Assembly (NCBI RefSeq): GCF_026723865.1
Contig: NZ_CP113529.1
Location: forward strand, 4,030,001 to 4,094,000
From: Mycobacterium sp. Aquia_216
Lineage (GTDB): Bacteria; Actinomycetota; Actinomycetes; Mycobacteriales; Mycobacteriaceae
DNA length: 64,000 nucleotides
Direction of reading: 5' to 3'
A model generated the notes under the pieces. It made no database searches and was not told the DNA's origin. It worked only from the letters and a program-made list of their open reading frames with translations. Positions 1-8,427 of the stretch are shown in pieces (position 1 is the first letter of the stretch; each line of letters starts with the position of its first letter). The position numbers and the translations under genes are program-made.

Positions 1-1
1 G

Positions 2-484
2 CCGCTCCTGACCGAGGGTGGGGTATTGAGCGCGGCGGTAGCCAGCCAAATCTCCGACGGCGCCGCCGCACTGCTGATCGCGTCCCAGGAGACCGTCGAT
101 CGGTTCGGACTGACGCCGCGCGCGCGGATTCACCACATGTCGGCGCTCGGCTCCGATCCCGTGATGATGCTGACGGCCCCGATCCCCGCCACCCGCCACG
201 CGCTCAAGCGAACTGGGTTGTCGATTGACGACATCGACCTGGTCGAAATCAACGAGGCGTTTGCTCCGGTAGTCCTGGCCTGGCTAGCGGAGCTCGAGGC
301 CGACCCCGAGCGGGTCAACGTCAACGGAGGGGCGATCGCCCTGGGGCATCCCATCGGTTGCACGGGTGCCCGCCTGATGACCTCACTACTGCACGAACTG
401 GAGCGCACCGGGGGCCGCTACGGGTTGCAGACGATGTGCGAAGGCGGGGGCCAAGCCAACGTTACGATCATCGAGAGGATCTAA
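2..484 (+). CDS. Acetyl-CoA acetyltransferase (thiolase), C-terminal part
   Basis: This is the C-terminal part of a thiolase whose start lies before the window; the open frame runs through the left edge. Thiolases cleave 3-ketoacyl-CoA to acetyl-CoA and a shortened acyl-CoA, or catalyse the reverse condensation. The segment EGGVLSAAVASQISDGAAAL matches the thiolase C-terminal core. The motif GHPIGCTGAR carries the active-site His (codon at 347-349), and CEGGGQAN carries the second catalytic Cys (codon at 437-439), so the active site looks intact. It ends 3 bp before an acyl-CoA dehydrogenase on the same strand, so the two probably form one beta-oxidation operon. The family is secure; the substrate chain is unknown. 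Confidence 0.93.
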   Translation, partial: PLLTEGGVLSAAVASQISDGAAALLIASQETVDRFGLTPRARIHHMSALGSDPVMMLTAPIPATRHALKRTGLSIDDIDLVEINEAFAPVVLAWLAELEADPERVNVNGGAIALGHPIGCTGARLMTSLLHELERTGGRYGLQTMCEGGGQANVTIIERI

Positions 485-487
485 CCG

Positions 488-1636
488 GTGCGCCGCACTC
501 TGTATGGCCCCGACCACGAGGCGTACCGAGAGACTGTCCGAGAATTCTTGACTCGGGAAGTTGTTCCCCACCATCACGATTGGGATCGGGATCACCAGAT
601 CGACCGTGCCGTGTTCGCCAGCGCCGCCAAGGCGGGTGTCTACGCACTGGAGATTGACGAACGCTACGGCGGCGCCGGAGAACGCGACTACCGCTACCGC
701 ATGGTGGTCTGCGAGGAAATCGCAAAGGTCAATGCGCTGTCGTTCGGACTGACCGTCAGTCTGCAGGACGACCTGGTGCTGCACTACCTTCTCGACCTCA
801 CGAACGAAGACCAGAAGCAACGATGGCTGCCCGGCTTCGCGTCCGGGGAGCTGATCGGCGCCCTTGCCATGACGGAGCCGGGTGCCGGCAGTGATCTCAG
901 AGGGATTCGCACTACCGCACGCCGCGACGGCGATAATTGGATCCTCAACGGCCAGAAGACCTTTATCTCCAGCGGCATCATGGCCGACCTCGTCGTCGTG
1001 GCGGCAAGGACCAACGAAGCGGGCGGCTCTCGCGGTTTCAGCTTGTTCGTGGTCGAACGCGACACACCTGGGTTCAGGCGCGGACGTCAGCTGGACAAGA
1101 TTGGACTACCCGCACAAGACACCGCCGAATTGTTCTTCGATGACGCGCGGGTTCCCGCCGACAACCTGCTGGGCGAAGAAGGCCGCGGGCTACAGTATTT
1201 GATGAGCCACCTTCCTCGCGAGCGGCTCGGCGTCGTTGCGCAAGCCATCGGGACCACGCGAGCGATCTTCGAACAGACGGTTGAGTACTGTCGGCAGCGC
1301 AACGCATTCGGCCAGCCGCTCACTGCGCTGCAGCACATCCGTTTTGAGCTCGCGGACATGGCCACTGAACTCGACATCACCGAGGCATACGTCGACAAAT
1401 CAGTTGAGGCCTTCAACGCCGGCGAGCTCACCCCCGTCGACGCCGCGAAGGGCAAATGGTATGTCAGCGAGCTGCAACGCCGGGTCATCGACCGCTGCTT
1501 ACAACTGCATGGGGGCTACGGTTACATGGTCGAGTACCCCGTCGCGCGGGCATATCTCGACACCCGGGCTCAGACGATCTACGGCGGCACCACCGAAATC
1601 ATGAAGGAACTCATCGGCCGCGAGCTGGCCGGATAG
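488..1636 (+). CDS. Acyl-CoA dehydrogenase (FadE, LCAD/IVD-like)
   Basis: A 382-residue flavoprotein predicted to introduce the alpha,beta double bond of an acyl-CoA. The FAD/substrate loop MTEPGAGSD is at residues 128-136. The arginine region RNAFGQPL is near 271, and the C-terminal IYGGTTEIMKELIGREL resembles long-chain acyl-CoA dehydrogenase. The C-terminal catalytic Glu of medium-chain enzymes (YEGT) is Gly here. The base is therefore likely Glu245 in PRERL, the position used by LCAD and isovaleryl-CoA dehydrogenase. The GTG start lies 3 bp after the thiolase stop, which supports co-transcription. The exact substrate is unknown. Confidence 0.93.
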   Translation: MRRTLYGPDHEAYRETVREFLTREVVPHHHDWDRDHQIDRAVFASAAKAGVYALEIDERYGGAGERDYRYRMVVCEEIAKVNALSFGLTVSLQDDLVLHYLLDLTNEDQKQRWLPGFASGELIGALAMTEPGAGSDLRGIRTTARRDGDNWILNGQKTFISSGIMADLVVVAARTNEAGGSRGFSLFVVERDTPGFRRGRQLDKIGLPAQDTAELFFDDARVPADNLLGEEGRGLQYLMSHLPRERLGVVAQAIGTTRAIFEQTVEYCRQRNAFGQPLTALQHIRFELADMATELDITEAYVDKSVEAFNAGELTPVDAAKGKWYVSELQRRVIDRCLQLHGGYGYMVEYPVARAYLDTRAQTIYGGTTEIMKELIGRELAG

Positions 1637-1678
1637 CAAACGCATTTATCAGCGACACCGCTAACGCGTGCTACGTAA

Positions 1679-1694
1679 TTTAATGTATATTAAA
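1679..1694. promoter_or_regulatory. AT-rich inverted repeat, possible operator
   Basis: TTTAAT and ATTAAA flank a 4-base centre (GTAT), giving a 16-bp dyad 43 bp after the FadE stop and 280 bp upstream of a TetR gene. Its size suits a TetR-type operator, but its distance from the TetR start makes the role uncertain. Confidence 0.3.
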
Positions 1695-1766
1695 CTGGTG
1701 AGTTGGATGCCTGACGGTCGCCAAAGCGTGAGCGTGCCCGCAGCATCTCGGCCGCCATCACGAACT

Positions 1767-1802
1767 TGCCGTGGCGGGGTGAAATCATCCCCCGCCACGG
1801 CA
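1767..1802. terminator. Strong GC hairpin, possible terminator of the thiolase-FadE operon
   Basis: Perfect 13-bp arms (TGCCGTGGCGGGG and its complement, at 1767-1779 and 1790-1802) enclose a 10-base loop. It lies 130 bp downstream of the FadE stop and has no T-tract. Mycobacterial intrinsic terminators often lack a U-tail, so a terminator is the simplest reading; a decayed mobile-element end is an alternative. Confidence 0.45.
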
Positions 1803-1974
1803 GCACCCACGCAATACGCGAAGAGATCGTTTAATTCAGCGTAGAAATTGAGGCCGAAGCCCTCCTAATCCACCGTCCACACTGCGCTAAAAGTCGGAAA
1901 GCACGATCAAATTTTACATAAAAATTGTGGCGGCACGCCGCGGCAGGGCGACGATAACTGGCTAAAATTGGTCA

Positions 1975-2628
1975 ATGACCAGGCCGACTGACGTAGCCGC
2001 TGTAACGAGTCCGGCGTCCGCCAACAGCGTTGAGTCCAAATCAGCGCTGACCAGACGGCGGATCTTGGACGCGGCCGCCCATGTCTTGAGCGCCAAAGGG
2101 TACGCCGGATTGCGTCTTAACGACGTCGCGGCTCAGGCAGATCTGCAGGCACCGGCGATCTATTACTACTACCCCTCCCGGGATGACCTCATCGAAGAGG
2201 TGATGTGGGCCGGCATCGCCGACATGCGAGAACACGTCATCGCGATGCTCGACGACTTGCCCGGCGGCGCCTCCGCTCTCGATCGTCTGCTCGCCGCGGT
2301 CGAGGCACACCTGCGACACGAACTCGAGATATCGGACTACACGACCGCGGCCATCCGCAACGCCGGCCAAGTACCGCAGGCGATCCGGAAGCGTCAACTC
2401 CTCGAAGAACAGCGGTACGGCGAAGTGTGGCGACGCCTGATCAACGACATGGCACGCTCGGGTGCGCTGCGGGCCGACCTCGACTTATACCTGGCGCAGA
2501 TGCTCGTCTTGGGTGCCCTGAATTGGGCGGTCGAATGGTGGGACCCCCGGCGCGGTTCGCTGGACACCGTGGTCGCCAACGCACAGTCATTCGTCCGGCA
2601 CGCACTTGCCGAGACATCGGTCGGCTGA
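1975..2628 (+). CDS. TetR-family transcriptional regulator
   Basis: A 217-residue one-component repressor. The N-terminal helix-turn-helix spans about residues 26-75 (RRRILDAAAHVLSAKGYAGL followed by NDVAAQADLQAPAIYYYYPS), and the remainder is an alpha-helical ligand-binding and dimerisation domain. It starts at ATG 1975. It sits between the rightward thiolase-FadE pair and the leftward hydratase-FadE-FAD oxidoreductase operon, either of which it may control. The ligand is not predictable, though TetR proteins beside fadE genes usually sense acyl-CoAs or related lipids. Confidence 0.9.
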   Translation: MTRPTDVAAVTSPASANSVESKSALTRRRILDAAAHVLSAKGYAGLRLNDVAAQADLQAPAIYYYYPSRDDLIEEVMWAGIADMREHVIAMLDDLPGGASALDRLLAAVEAHLRHELEISDYTTAAIRNAGQVPQAIRKRQLLEEQRYGEVWRRLINDMARSGALRADLDLYLAQMLVLGALNWAVEWWDPRRGSLDTVVANAQSFVRHALAETSVG

Positions 2629-2693
2629 TCGAGAAGTACTCCGCCGAGCGATCGTCGTAAGCCGTTCTCGCTCAAACAATTCCGTCACTCCGG

Positions 2694-4004
2694 TCAACGG
2701 ATGCCAAGCGGGTATGCCGCAATGATCTTGTCAGTCACCAGCTGAGCCGTCTCCGCGCACGCCGTGGTGCCCCCATTGGCGTACTCCTTGACGCCGTCAC
2801 CGACGTTCCAGAGGCCGGCAAACGGGGTGTCATGCGGTAGATCGAAACCCGCCACCGCACGCTGCGGAGGCCAATCGTCACGGGTGACGGCAACGTTTAA
2901 TATCCGCGCACGCTCATCGAAGCCGGCGATGTTGTCACGCAAATCCTCGAGCAGAAGCTCGGTTTCGGCCGACTCGTCGAAGTCACCGATGGACGGCTTG
3001 GGCACCGAAGTCCCAACGTAGAGATGCCATCCGGGCGGTGCCATCTCGGGACAGCGATCGGTGAAATTCGCAATGTAGGCGAGCCGCCGTGAGGCGGCGA
3101 AGCTGAGCATTCCCGGAACCTCGACCAGGCGATCGCGACTGGCGAAGTTGACCGAGATCATTGCCGTCGGGCGATCCCCCTTCTTGACCAAGTCCCGATA
3201 CTCGGATGAAACGTTCTCCTGACCCAGAAGTTCGACCGTCGCGGCGGGCCCCACGTCGCTTACCACGACCGGTGCAGCGACGCTGACCTGTTCGCCACCG
3301 CGCGCAACCTCAACACCGGTCACCCGGCCGCGCTCCACCACGATCCGGGTCGCGGACGTCGACAGCCAGACTTCGCCGCCACGCGACTGCACGACGTCGG
3401 CCAGACCGCGCCACAACCCAATCGTGCCTTCGGGATGAAAACCAAATCGCTTGAACGCGCTTTTGCGGGTGAAGTAGGTGAGGAACACTCGCGCCGGAAG
3501 ATCCTCGGAGCCCACTGCGAAAATCGAAGCGCACATGTTCCGGAAAATCCCGTGTACGCGTTCGTTTTTGGTGTAACGCGACACCCACTCGGAGGTGCTG
3601 ATCTGGTCCTCAGGTAGGCCGGCGTCACTGCGGGCGGCGCCGATCCCGGCAACCAGTTTGGCGCCCTGCCGGGTGAGTTTGCTCAGCAGCATGCCCCACC
3701 CACCGCCCGTGACGTCGACGTTTTTGCCGCCGATCCGGTACAGCAGTGCGGGTTTGGGTTCGCGGATGTCGAACGGTGCGCCGACCTCGTCGCAGATCTG
3801 CTGGGTGATGCCGCCCACCTCGATCACGATGGCACCGGTGTTGACCTTGAACCCGTCGATGTCGTCGGTGGATGCGCGGCCACCGACCTTGTCGAGGCGT
3901 TCGACCACCAGGGTGCGATAACCATGGTGGGCAAGACGAGCCGCGGTGAACAGACCACCTGCGCCGGCGCCGATCACGACCACATCGAATTGTGTTGAGC
4001 CCAT
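2694..4004 (-). CDS. FAD-dependent oxidoreductase, phytoene-desaturase-like
   Basis: A 436-residue member of the CrtI / amine-oxidase-like FAD family. The dinucleotide fold GAGAGG is at residues 12-17, the ribose-binding Glu at 35, GGRA at 41-44, and the C-terminal FAD motif GLWNVGDG is followed by an NGGTTACAETA helix. Such enzymes desaturate or isomerise hydrophobic polyenes or oxidise amines. It is the last gene of a leftward operon: the upstream FadE stop is 14 bp before its ATG, and an AAGGGA Shine-Dalgarno precedes the start. It is one of six such FAD proteins in the window. The substrate is unknown. Confidence 0.8.
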   Translation of the reverse strand: MGSTQFDVVVIGAGAGGLFTAARLAHHGYRTLVVERLDKVGGRASTDDIDGFKVNTGAIVIEVGGITQQICDEVGAPFDIREPKPALLYRIGGKNVDVTGGGWGMLLSKLTRQGAKLVAGIGAARSDAGLPEDQISTSEWVSRYTKNERVHGIFRNMCASIFAVGSEDLPARVFLTYFTRKSAFKRFGFHPEGTIGLWRGLADVVQSRGGEVWLSTSATRIVVERGRVTGVEVARGGEQVSVAAPVVVSDVGPAATVELLGQENVSSEYRDLVKKGDRPTAMISVNFASRDRLVEVPGMLSFAASRRLAYIANFTDRCPEMAPPGWHLYVGTSVPKPSIGDFDESAETELLLEDLRDNIAGFDERARILNVAVTRDDWPPQRAVAGFDLPHDTPFAGLWNVGDGVKEYANGGTTACAETAQLVTDKIIAAYPLGIR

Positions 4005-4018
4005 GTCGGTTTCCCTTC

Positions 4019-5176
4019 CTAGTAAGAGCGCGGCAAGCCCAGCGACGCATGGGCCACGAAATTGAGCACCATCTCGCGACTAACCGGTGCGGTGCGCATC
4101 AACCGGGCGACGAACCACAATTCGGACAGCCCGTATTCATGGGACAACCCATTGCCCCCGTGGGTCTGAATCGCCTGGTCGAGTGCTTTCAAGGCGGCCT
4201 CGGAGGCGGCGAATTTGGCGATGTTCGCGGCCTCTCCCGCGGGCTCACCGGCATCGAAAAGTTCCGCGCTGCGCAGCGTTGCCATCCGGCCCAATTCGAC
4301 CGCGATATGGCACTCGGCCAGCGGATGGGCGATGCCTTGATGGGCCCCGATCGGCGTCGACCAGACGCTGCGCTGCTGCGCGTAATCCACTGCCTTGCTG
4401 ATCGCATACCGACCAATCCCGCTCGACAGCGCTCCGACCAAGATCCGTTCCGGATTCAGGCCGTCGAAAACCTGTCGAAGGCCGTTGCCGACCACACCGA
4501 TCAGCGCGTCCTCGCCAACTGAGACGTCGTCCAGGTAGACGGTGAACTGTTTGTCCGGTGACACGATCGATGTGGCAATGGGTGTAATCGTCAGCCCAGG
4601 ACTGTCTGTCGGAACCGCGAACAACGACAGTCGGCTCTGCTGTGCGGTGGAATGATCCGCGTCTCGGGCCACCAGGAGTATCGCGTCGGATTGGTCCACC
4701 GCGGAGATGTAGTACTTCGATCCCGAGATCGTCCAGCCGGTGCCAGTGCGTTTCGCGGTGGTCTTAATGTTGTGGCTATTGGATCCAGCGTCGGGTTCGG
4801 TCAGGCCGAACGCCATTTTTCTGGTCCCGTCCGCAATCCCCGGTAACCACCGCTGCTTCATTTCATCCGACGCATGACACGCCAGGATGCTGCCGCAGAT
4901 CGCAGGCGAAATCACCCAGATCAGCAGCGGCATCCCTTGTGCAGCAAGTTCTTCCACGACGACGACGGCATCTGCCATCCCGCCGCCGCCGCCGCCGTAA
5001 TCCTCGGGCAAGTGCAGACCGACCAGCCCGGCGGCGCCGAGGTCGTTCCACAACTCCTCGATCCCCCCGCCCGTGCGTGCTCGTTCCAGAAAATACGCGG
5101 GACCGTACCGGCTGGCGATCCCCGCGACACTACTGCGAATCGCCTCGTGCTCAGGCGAATCACTGATCAGTCCCAT
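4019..5176 (-). CDS. Acyl-CoA dehydrogenase (FadE)
   Basis: A 385-residue acyl-CoA dehydrogenase with LTEPDAGSN at residues 125-133. A likely catalytic Glu243 lies in NPERI on helix G. The C-terminal segment (TAPVSREMVLNFVAHASLG) replaces the usual YEGT motif. A run of six glycines (residues 61-66) follows PEDY, where FadE proteins normally have a Gly-rich loop. The ATG follows a strong GGGAGGGTAGGAG ribosome site. Spacing is 3 bp to the upstream hydratase fusion and 14 bp to the downstream FAD oxidoreductase, so the three genes form one transcription unit. Confidence 0.9.
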   Translation of the reverse strand: MGLISDSPEHEAIRSSVAGIASRYGPAYFLERARTGGGIEELWNDLGAAGLVGLHLPEDYGGGGGGMADAVVVVEELAAQGMPLLIWVISPAICGSILACHASDEMKQRWLPGIADGTRKMAFGLTEPDAGSNSHNIKTTAKRTGTGWTISGSKYYISAVDQSDAILLVARDADHSTAQQSRLSLFAVPTDSPGLTITPIATSIVSPDKQFTVYLDDVSVGEDALIGVVGNGLRQVFDGLNPERILVGALSSGIGRYAISKAVDYAQQRSVWSTPIGAHQGIAHPLAECHIAVELGRMATLRSAELFDAGEPAGEAANIAKFAASEAALKALDQAIQTHGGNGLSHEYGLSELWFVARLMRTAPVSREMVLNFVAHASLGLPRSY

Positions 5177-5179
5177 CTC

Positions 5180-6400
5180 CTACCCTCCCGTGAAGCGGGG
5201 CGTGCGTTTGGCTCGAAAGGCCGAAAGTGCTTCTGCGGCATCAGCAGTGTTCGCGGCGGCGCTGAGCGCGTCGGTCTCAGATTTCAGTTGCGTTGCCACG
5301 TCGCTGTGCCACGAATCGCGCAACAGTGCCCGCATTTTGGCAAAAGCTCGAGTGGGGCCCTGCGCCAACTCGGTAGCCAGCGTCAGAGCCCGTGCCCGCA
5401 GCTCGTCAGCCGGCACGACCTCGTTGATCAACCCCCACTCGAGGGCCTCGTCCGCCTCGATGGGTGTATTCCGCAGGTAGGCCTGCGCAGCGCGGCGCGC
5501 GCCGATCAGGCGCGGCAGGTGCCAGGTGCCACCCCCATCTCCGGTAAGGCCAAGGGCGGCAAACGCTGTCAGGAACCTGGTGCCCTCGGCCGCGACGGCC
5601 AGATCGGCAGCGTAGACGTAGCCCAGCCCGCCGCCGGCAACGGCGCCATGGGCTGCGGTGACGATAGGCGCGTCGATTCGGCTGAGCACACGGAAGGCTT
5701 CATGGAACGGTGTGGTCATCTCATGAAGCAGGTCACCATATGCCGTCGACGGATCTGCGGGAAATGACTTGATATCGCCGCCAACCGATAACGACGGCCC
5801 GTCACCGCAGATCAGAACCGCGCGAACGGAGCGATCGTCGGCGACTCGGCGCGCCACGACGAGCGTTTCGACCGCCATGCGCAAGTCGATTGCGTTGTGG
5901 CTCTTAGGCCGGTTCAAACAAATGGTCGCCACGCCATCGGTGACGTCGTAATCGATCGTTTGCAGCGACGCTTGTTCATCGAGCGCGTCGACCCACAGCG
6001 CACTATCGGTCAGCTGATCCAGCGACGTCATCCGCCCGTCGTCGGCAAAACTGATCACGTGATGAAAGGGGGCGTCGAGCTTCTTGCCAGACCGCCGCGC
6101 CTCGCCACGATAACGGCCGGCCACCAACAGACGGCCGTCATCGAGGGCGTGAAATGTATCGGGATAGGCCGCCACGTCGTAGTGCCGACCCAGTTCCCAC
6201 CAGAACTGCCGGCGCATCGCCTCGGGACCGACGTGCTCGCCCCCAACCCCCAGCGGCAGCCCTGCGGTGGCGCGACCGATGAAGTCCGGATGCAGTAGCT
6301 GCCCCAGCATTTCCCGGTCGCCCGCGGCCAGCGCGCGATACAGGCTGCGAACGGCAGCGACATTGGCCTCGTCCGGCCGCGACGGCGCGTCAGGCGCCAT
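5180..6400 (-). CDS. SnoaL-like domain fused to enoyl-CoA hydratase/isomerase
   Basis: A two-domain protein of about 406 residues. The N-terminal part, about residues 10-135, looks like a SnoaL/NTF2 cone (VRSLYRALAAGDREMLGQLL, then FHALDDGRLLVAGRYRGEARR). The rest is a crotonase (YDVTDGVATICLNRPKSHNA, GGDIKSF, AAHGAVAGGGLG). The two hydratase glutamates are absent: Gly replaces Glu after GGGL, and TAF replaces the usual PE. The segment TGDGGGTWHLPRL keeps an Asp as in PaaG-type isomerases, so isomerase or lyase activity is more likely than hydration. I chose ATG 6400, preceded by AAGGGA; ATG 6409 or TTG 6430 are possible. It heads the operon with FadE and the FAD oxidoreductase. Confidence 0.8.
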   Translation of the reverse strand: MAPDAPSRPDEANVAAVRSLYRALAAGDREMLGQLLHPDFIGRATAGLPLGVGGEHVGPEAMRRQFWWELGRHYDVAAYPDTFHALDDGRLLVAGRYRGEARRSGKKLDAPFHHVISFADDGRMTSLDQLTDSALWVDALDEQASLQTIDYDVTDGVATICLNRPKSHNAIDLRMAVETLVVARRVADDRSVRAVLICGDGPSLSVGGDIKSFPADPSTAYGDLLHEMTTPFHEAFRVLSRIDAPIVTAAHGAVAGGGLGYVYAADLAVAAEGTRFLTAFAALGLTGDGGGTWHLPRLIGARRAAQAYLRNTPIEADEALEWGLINEVVPADELRARALTLATELAQGPTRAFAKMRALLRDSWHSDVATQLKSETDALSAAANTADAAEALSAFRAKRTPRFTGG

Positions 6401-6593
6401 GGCTTCCATTTCCCTTCGGATGAGCGACAACCGCTAGTTATTTAACATTCATTAGACAGGCATATAGCCAGCTAAACAGCTATCCGTTCGCACCCTAGCA
6501 GAGTTTTCTAGTACGTGTTAAATTAATCTCACGAGGCCGGCCGGCAAGCAAATCCAGTCGACGAGGCTTTCGATCCGACACTCGGGAGGCACG

Positions 6594-7352
6594 ATGACAA
6601 CGACAGCGCGACACATCGCGGTTGGCAATGCCCACACGACGAGTGCCGATTACACGACTCTTCGCCTCGGCCTATGGTCTGTCTGCATCTACGCGGGCCT
6701 AGGCCTGCTCGGCTTCGCGGTGTTCGCCGGTTTCTGGCCGCCTCCGGGACAGAACCTGGACGCTTCGGCTGTATCCAGCTACTTCCAAAATCGCCACACC
6801 GGCATTCAGGTGGGGATGGTGCTGATGGTCGTTGGCGCACCCTGCTACTACACGTGGAGTGCGGCCATCTCCAAGCTGATCAGCCGGATGGAAGGGCCGA
6901 TGGGGATCCTATCGACGACGGAACTTCTCGGTGGCTTGATGACGGGTCTCGTTACCGCTGTGCCGGCAGTTGTGTGGCAGGCGGCGGCATTTCGAGCTGA
7001 AACACGTTCGCCCGAGACCGTGCAGACGTTATACGACTTCGGATGGCTGTTCTTCGACCTGACTTTTATGTTCTCTCTGCTGCAGAGCGTGGCACTGGGT
7101 TTCGCCATACTGCTGGACCGTCGCGCACGTCCGCTTTTTCCGCGGTGGGTCGGCTACCTGTGCTTCCTGACCGCGGCACTTTACGTTCCGCTGAGTCTGG
7201 TGCCCTTTGTCCGGACTGGTCCGTTCGCCTGGCATGGCCTGCTGAACTTTTGGGCAGTGTTCGTGATGTTCTTCGTCCTCATCGTTGCGGTGACACCGTA
7301 CGCCTTTCGCGCAGTGCGCTGCATTGAAGACGAAGACCTATCGGCCCGGTAG
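6594..7352 (+). CDS. Six-segment membrane protein, FPRW family (family B, copy 1)
   Basis: A 252-residue integral membrane protein of a family I do not recognise by name. Hydrophobic segments lie near residues 27-48, 72-94, 108-130, 146-170, 180-203 and 211-235. Features shared with six other proteins here are a PP-rich loop after segment 1, HTGIQ before segment 2, AFRAETRSPE, FPRW at 182-185 and RTGPFAW at 208-213. No catalytic motif is evident. The gene follows the GGGAGGC ribosome site, is transcribed away from the hydratase operon, and overlaps the next, convergent gene by 15 bp. Confidence 0.8.
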   Translation: MTTTARHIAVGNAHTTSADYTTLRLGLWSVCIYAGLGLLGFAVFAGFWPPPGQNLDASAVSSYFQNRHTGIQVGMVLMVVGAPCYYTWSAAISKLISRMEGPMGILSTTELLGGLMTGLVTAVPAVVWQAAAFRAETRSPETVQTLYDFGWLFFDLTFMFSLLQSVALGFAILLDRRARPLFPRWVGYLCFLTAALYVPLSLVPFVRTGPFAWHGLLNFWAVFVMFFVLIVAVTPYAFRAVRCIEDEDLSAR

Positions 7353-8342
7353 CAGGTACGTCGGCAGATGCGCCTTAGACTCCCCGATGATTCCAAGCCA
7401 GTTGAAGGGCAAGTGGTAGATTAATACCGTTGCAGCACAGCAGAATCCGATCGCAGCTAAGGTGCGCACCGTCGGCTGCAGCGCTGGGCGCCACCGCTCG
7501 AATCCGCGCTCGACGGGTGACAACCCGTCCGCGGAGGTGACAGCCTGCAGCCGCATCCAGGTGTACAGCAGTCCCAGCGAGGCGACGAGGAATGACTCGT
7601 ACAACGGGAACTGGAATTGGCTGCCCGCCCACAATGTCAGCGGCCCGTAGGTTTGGGCGTAGGCGTAGCCATGGGTCAACCGGATCGCCAAGTTCTCCAC
7701 CACAAAGTCGAAGACGAATTCACCGACGAACACGATCGCCAGCAGCGTCACGTTGGAAAGCTGGGGCCAGCGTGATCGCAGCGCAAAATAGGCCGGGCAG
7801 CCCACGATAGCCACGCCCGCGCAGAAGTACACGTACATCGGCGGTCCCCACAGCAACGACTCCGCGTAGCGGGACGAGGCCGCTGGATTATGAAACGGCA
7901 GATAGGCCGTCCAGACGCCCATATTGACGTTGTGGGCATTCCACGCGAACAAGTACGTGTAGCAGTTCAAGAAGGCGTCAGCGACGAACGCCGCCACCCC
8001 GCCAAGGACGAACTTGCCGTCGAGGCTCAACGCGCCGGTGCGGCGCCAGGGCGTCACTACGTAGGCCCAAATCAGGTACACCAGCAGCGCCATGCTAAGT
8101 CCCTCGAAGATGCGCAATGACACCAGATTCCACAGTGGCATCCGGTCCGCACCAATCAGTGGCGCCGGGCTGAACTCACTGGAAGCCATCCATCGCACCA
8201 GCGCCTGTGCGGCAATCACCAGCCATACGAGAGCGATTGCGGCCCATACTGTGACCCCGCCCGAGCGGGGCGTGTCCGCGGTGGCCGTAGCCCTCCGCGG
8301 GTCGCCTCGGCGGAGCGTCGATCCGGACACCACAACAATCAC
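7338..8342 (-). CDS. AveC-like (spirocyclase-family) membrane protein, copy 1
   Basis: A 334-residue polytopic membrane protein resembling the AveC family. AveC itself performs spiroketal formation in avermectin biosynthesis; most mycobacterial relatives have no known function. Shared family features are a segment ending in PWRRTGALSLDGK, a motif NAHNVNMGVW, then PPMYVYFCAGVAIVGC, and a late cytosolic LSPVERGFERW. Six to seven hydrophobic segments are visible. The longest frame starts at GTG 8342; GTG 8333 or 8330 are also possible. It overlaps the convergent family-B gene by 15 bp at its 3' end. Confidence 0.75.
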   Translation of the reverse strand: MIVVVSGSTLRRGDPRRATATADTPRSGGVTVWAAIALVWLVIAAQALVRWMASSEFSPAPLIGADRMPLWNLVSLRIFEGLSMALLVYLIWAYVVTPWRRTGALSLDGKFVLGGVAAFVADAFLNCYTYLFAWNAHNVNMGVWTAYLPFHNPAASSRYAESLLWGPPMYVYFCAGVAIVGCPAYFALRSRWPQLSNVTLLAIVFVGEFVFDFVVENLAIRLTHGYAYAQTYGPLTLWAGSQFQFPLYESFLVASLGLLYTWMRLQAVTSADGLSPVERGFERWRPALQPTVRTLAAIGFCCAATVLIYHLPFNWLGIIGESKAHLPTYLLPGR

Positions 8343-8427
8343 CTACCTTGAGTTTGAATCAAGATTAAACAACGTGTTACGCGGTGGCAATGGCGTCGGG
8401 CGTTGGCCGCCTGGCGTCCAACGCGGA

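Larger units (their letters stand above)
1637..1974. other. Intergenic region with two inverted repeats
   Basis: This 338-bp stretch holds no convincing gene. It contains an AT-rich near-palindrome at 1679-1694 and a strong GC hairpin at 1767-1802 (listed separately). The last 100 bp before the TetR start are AT-rich and probably hold that gene's promoter, but no confident -10/-35 pair can be assigned by eye. Confidence 0.6.

Noticed and set aside
4979..4996. Trinucleotide run (CCG repeats)
   Set aside because: It encodes the Gly run at residues 61-66 of the FadE protein, a usual Gly-rich loop position, so it is not a separate repeat element.
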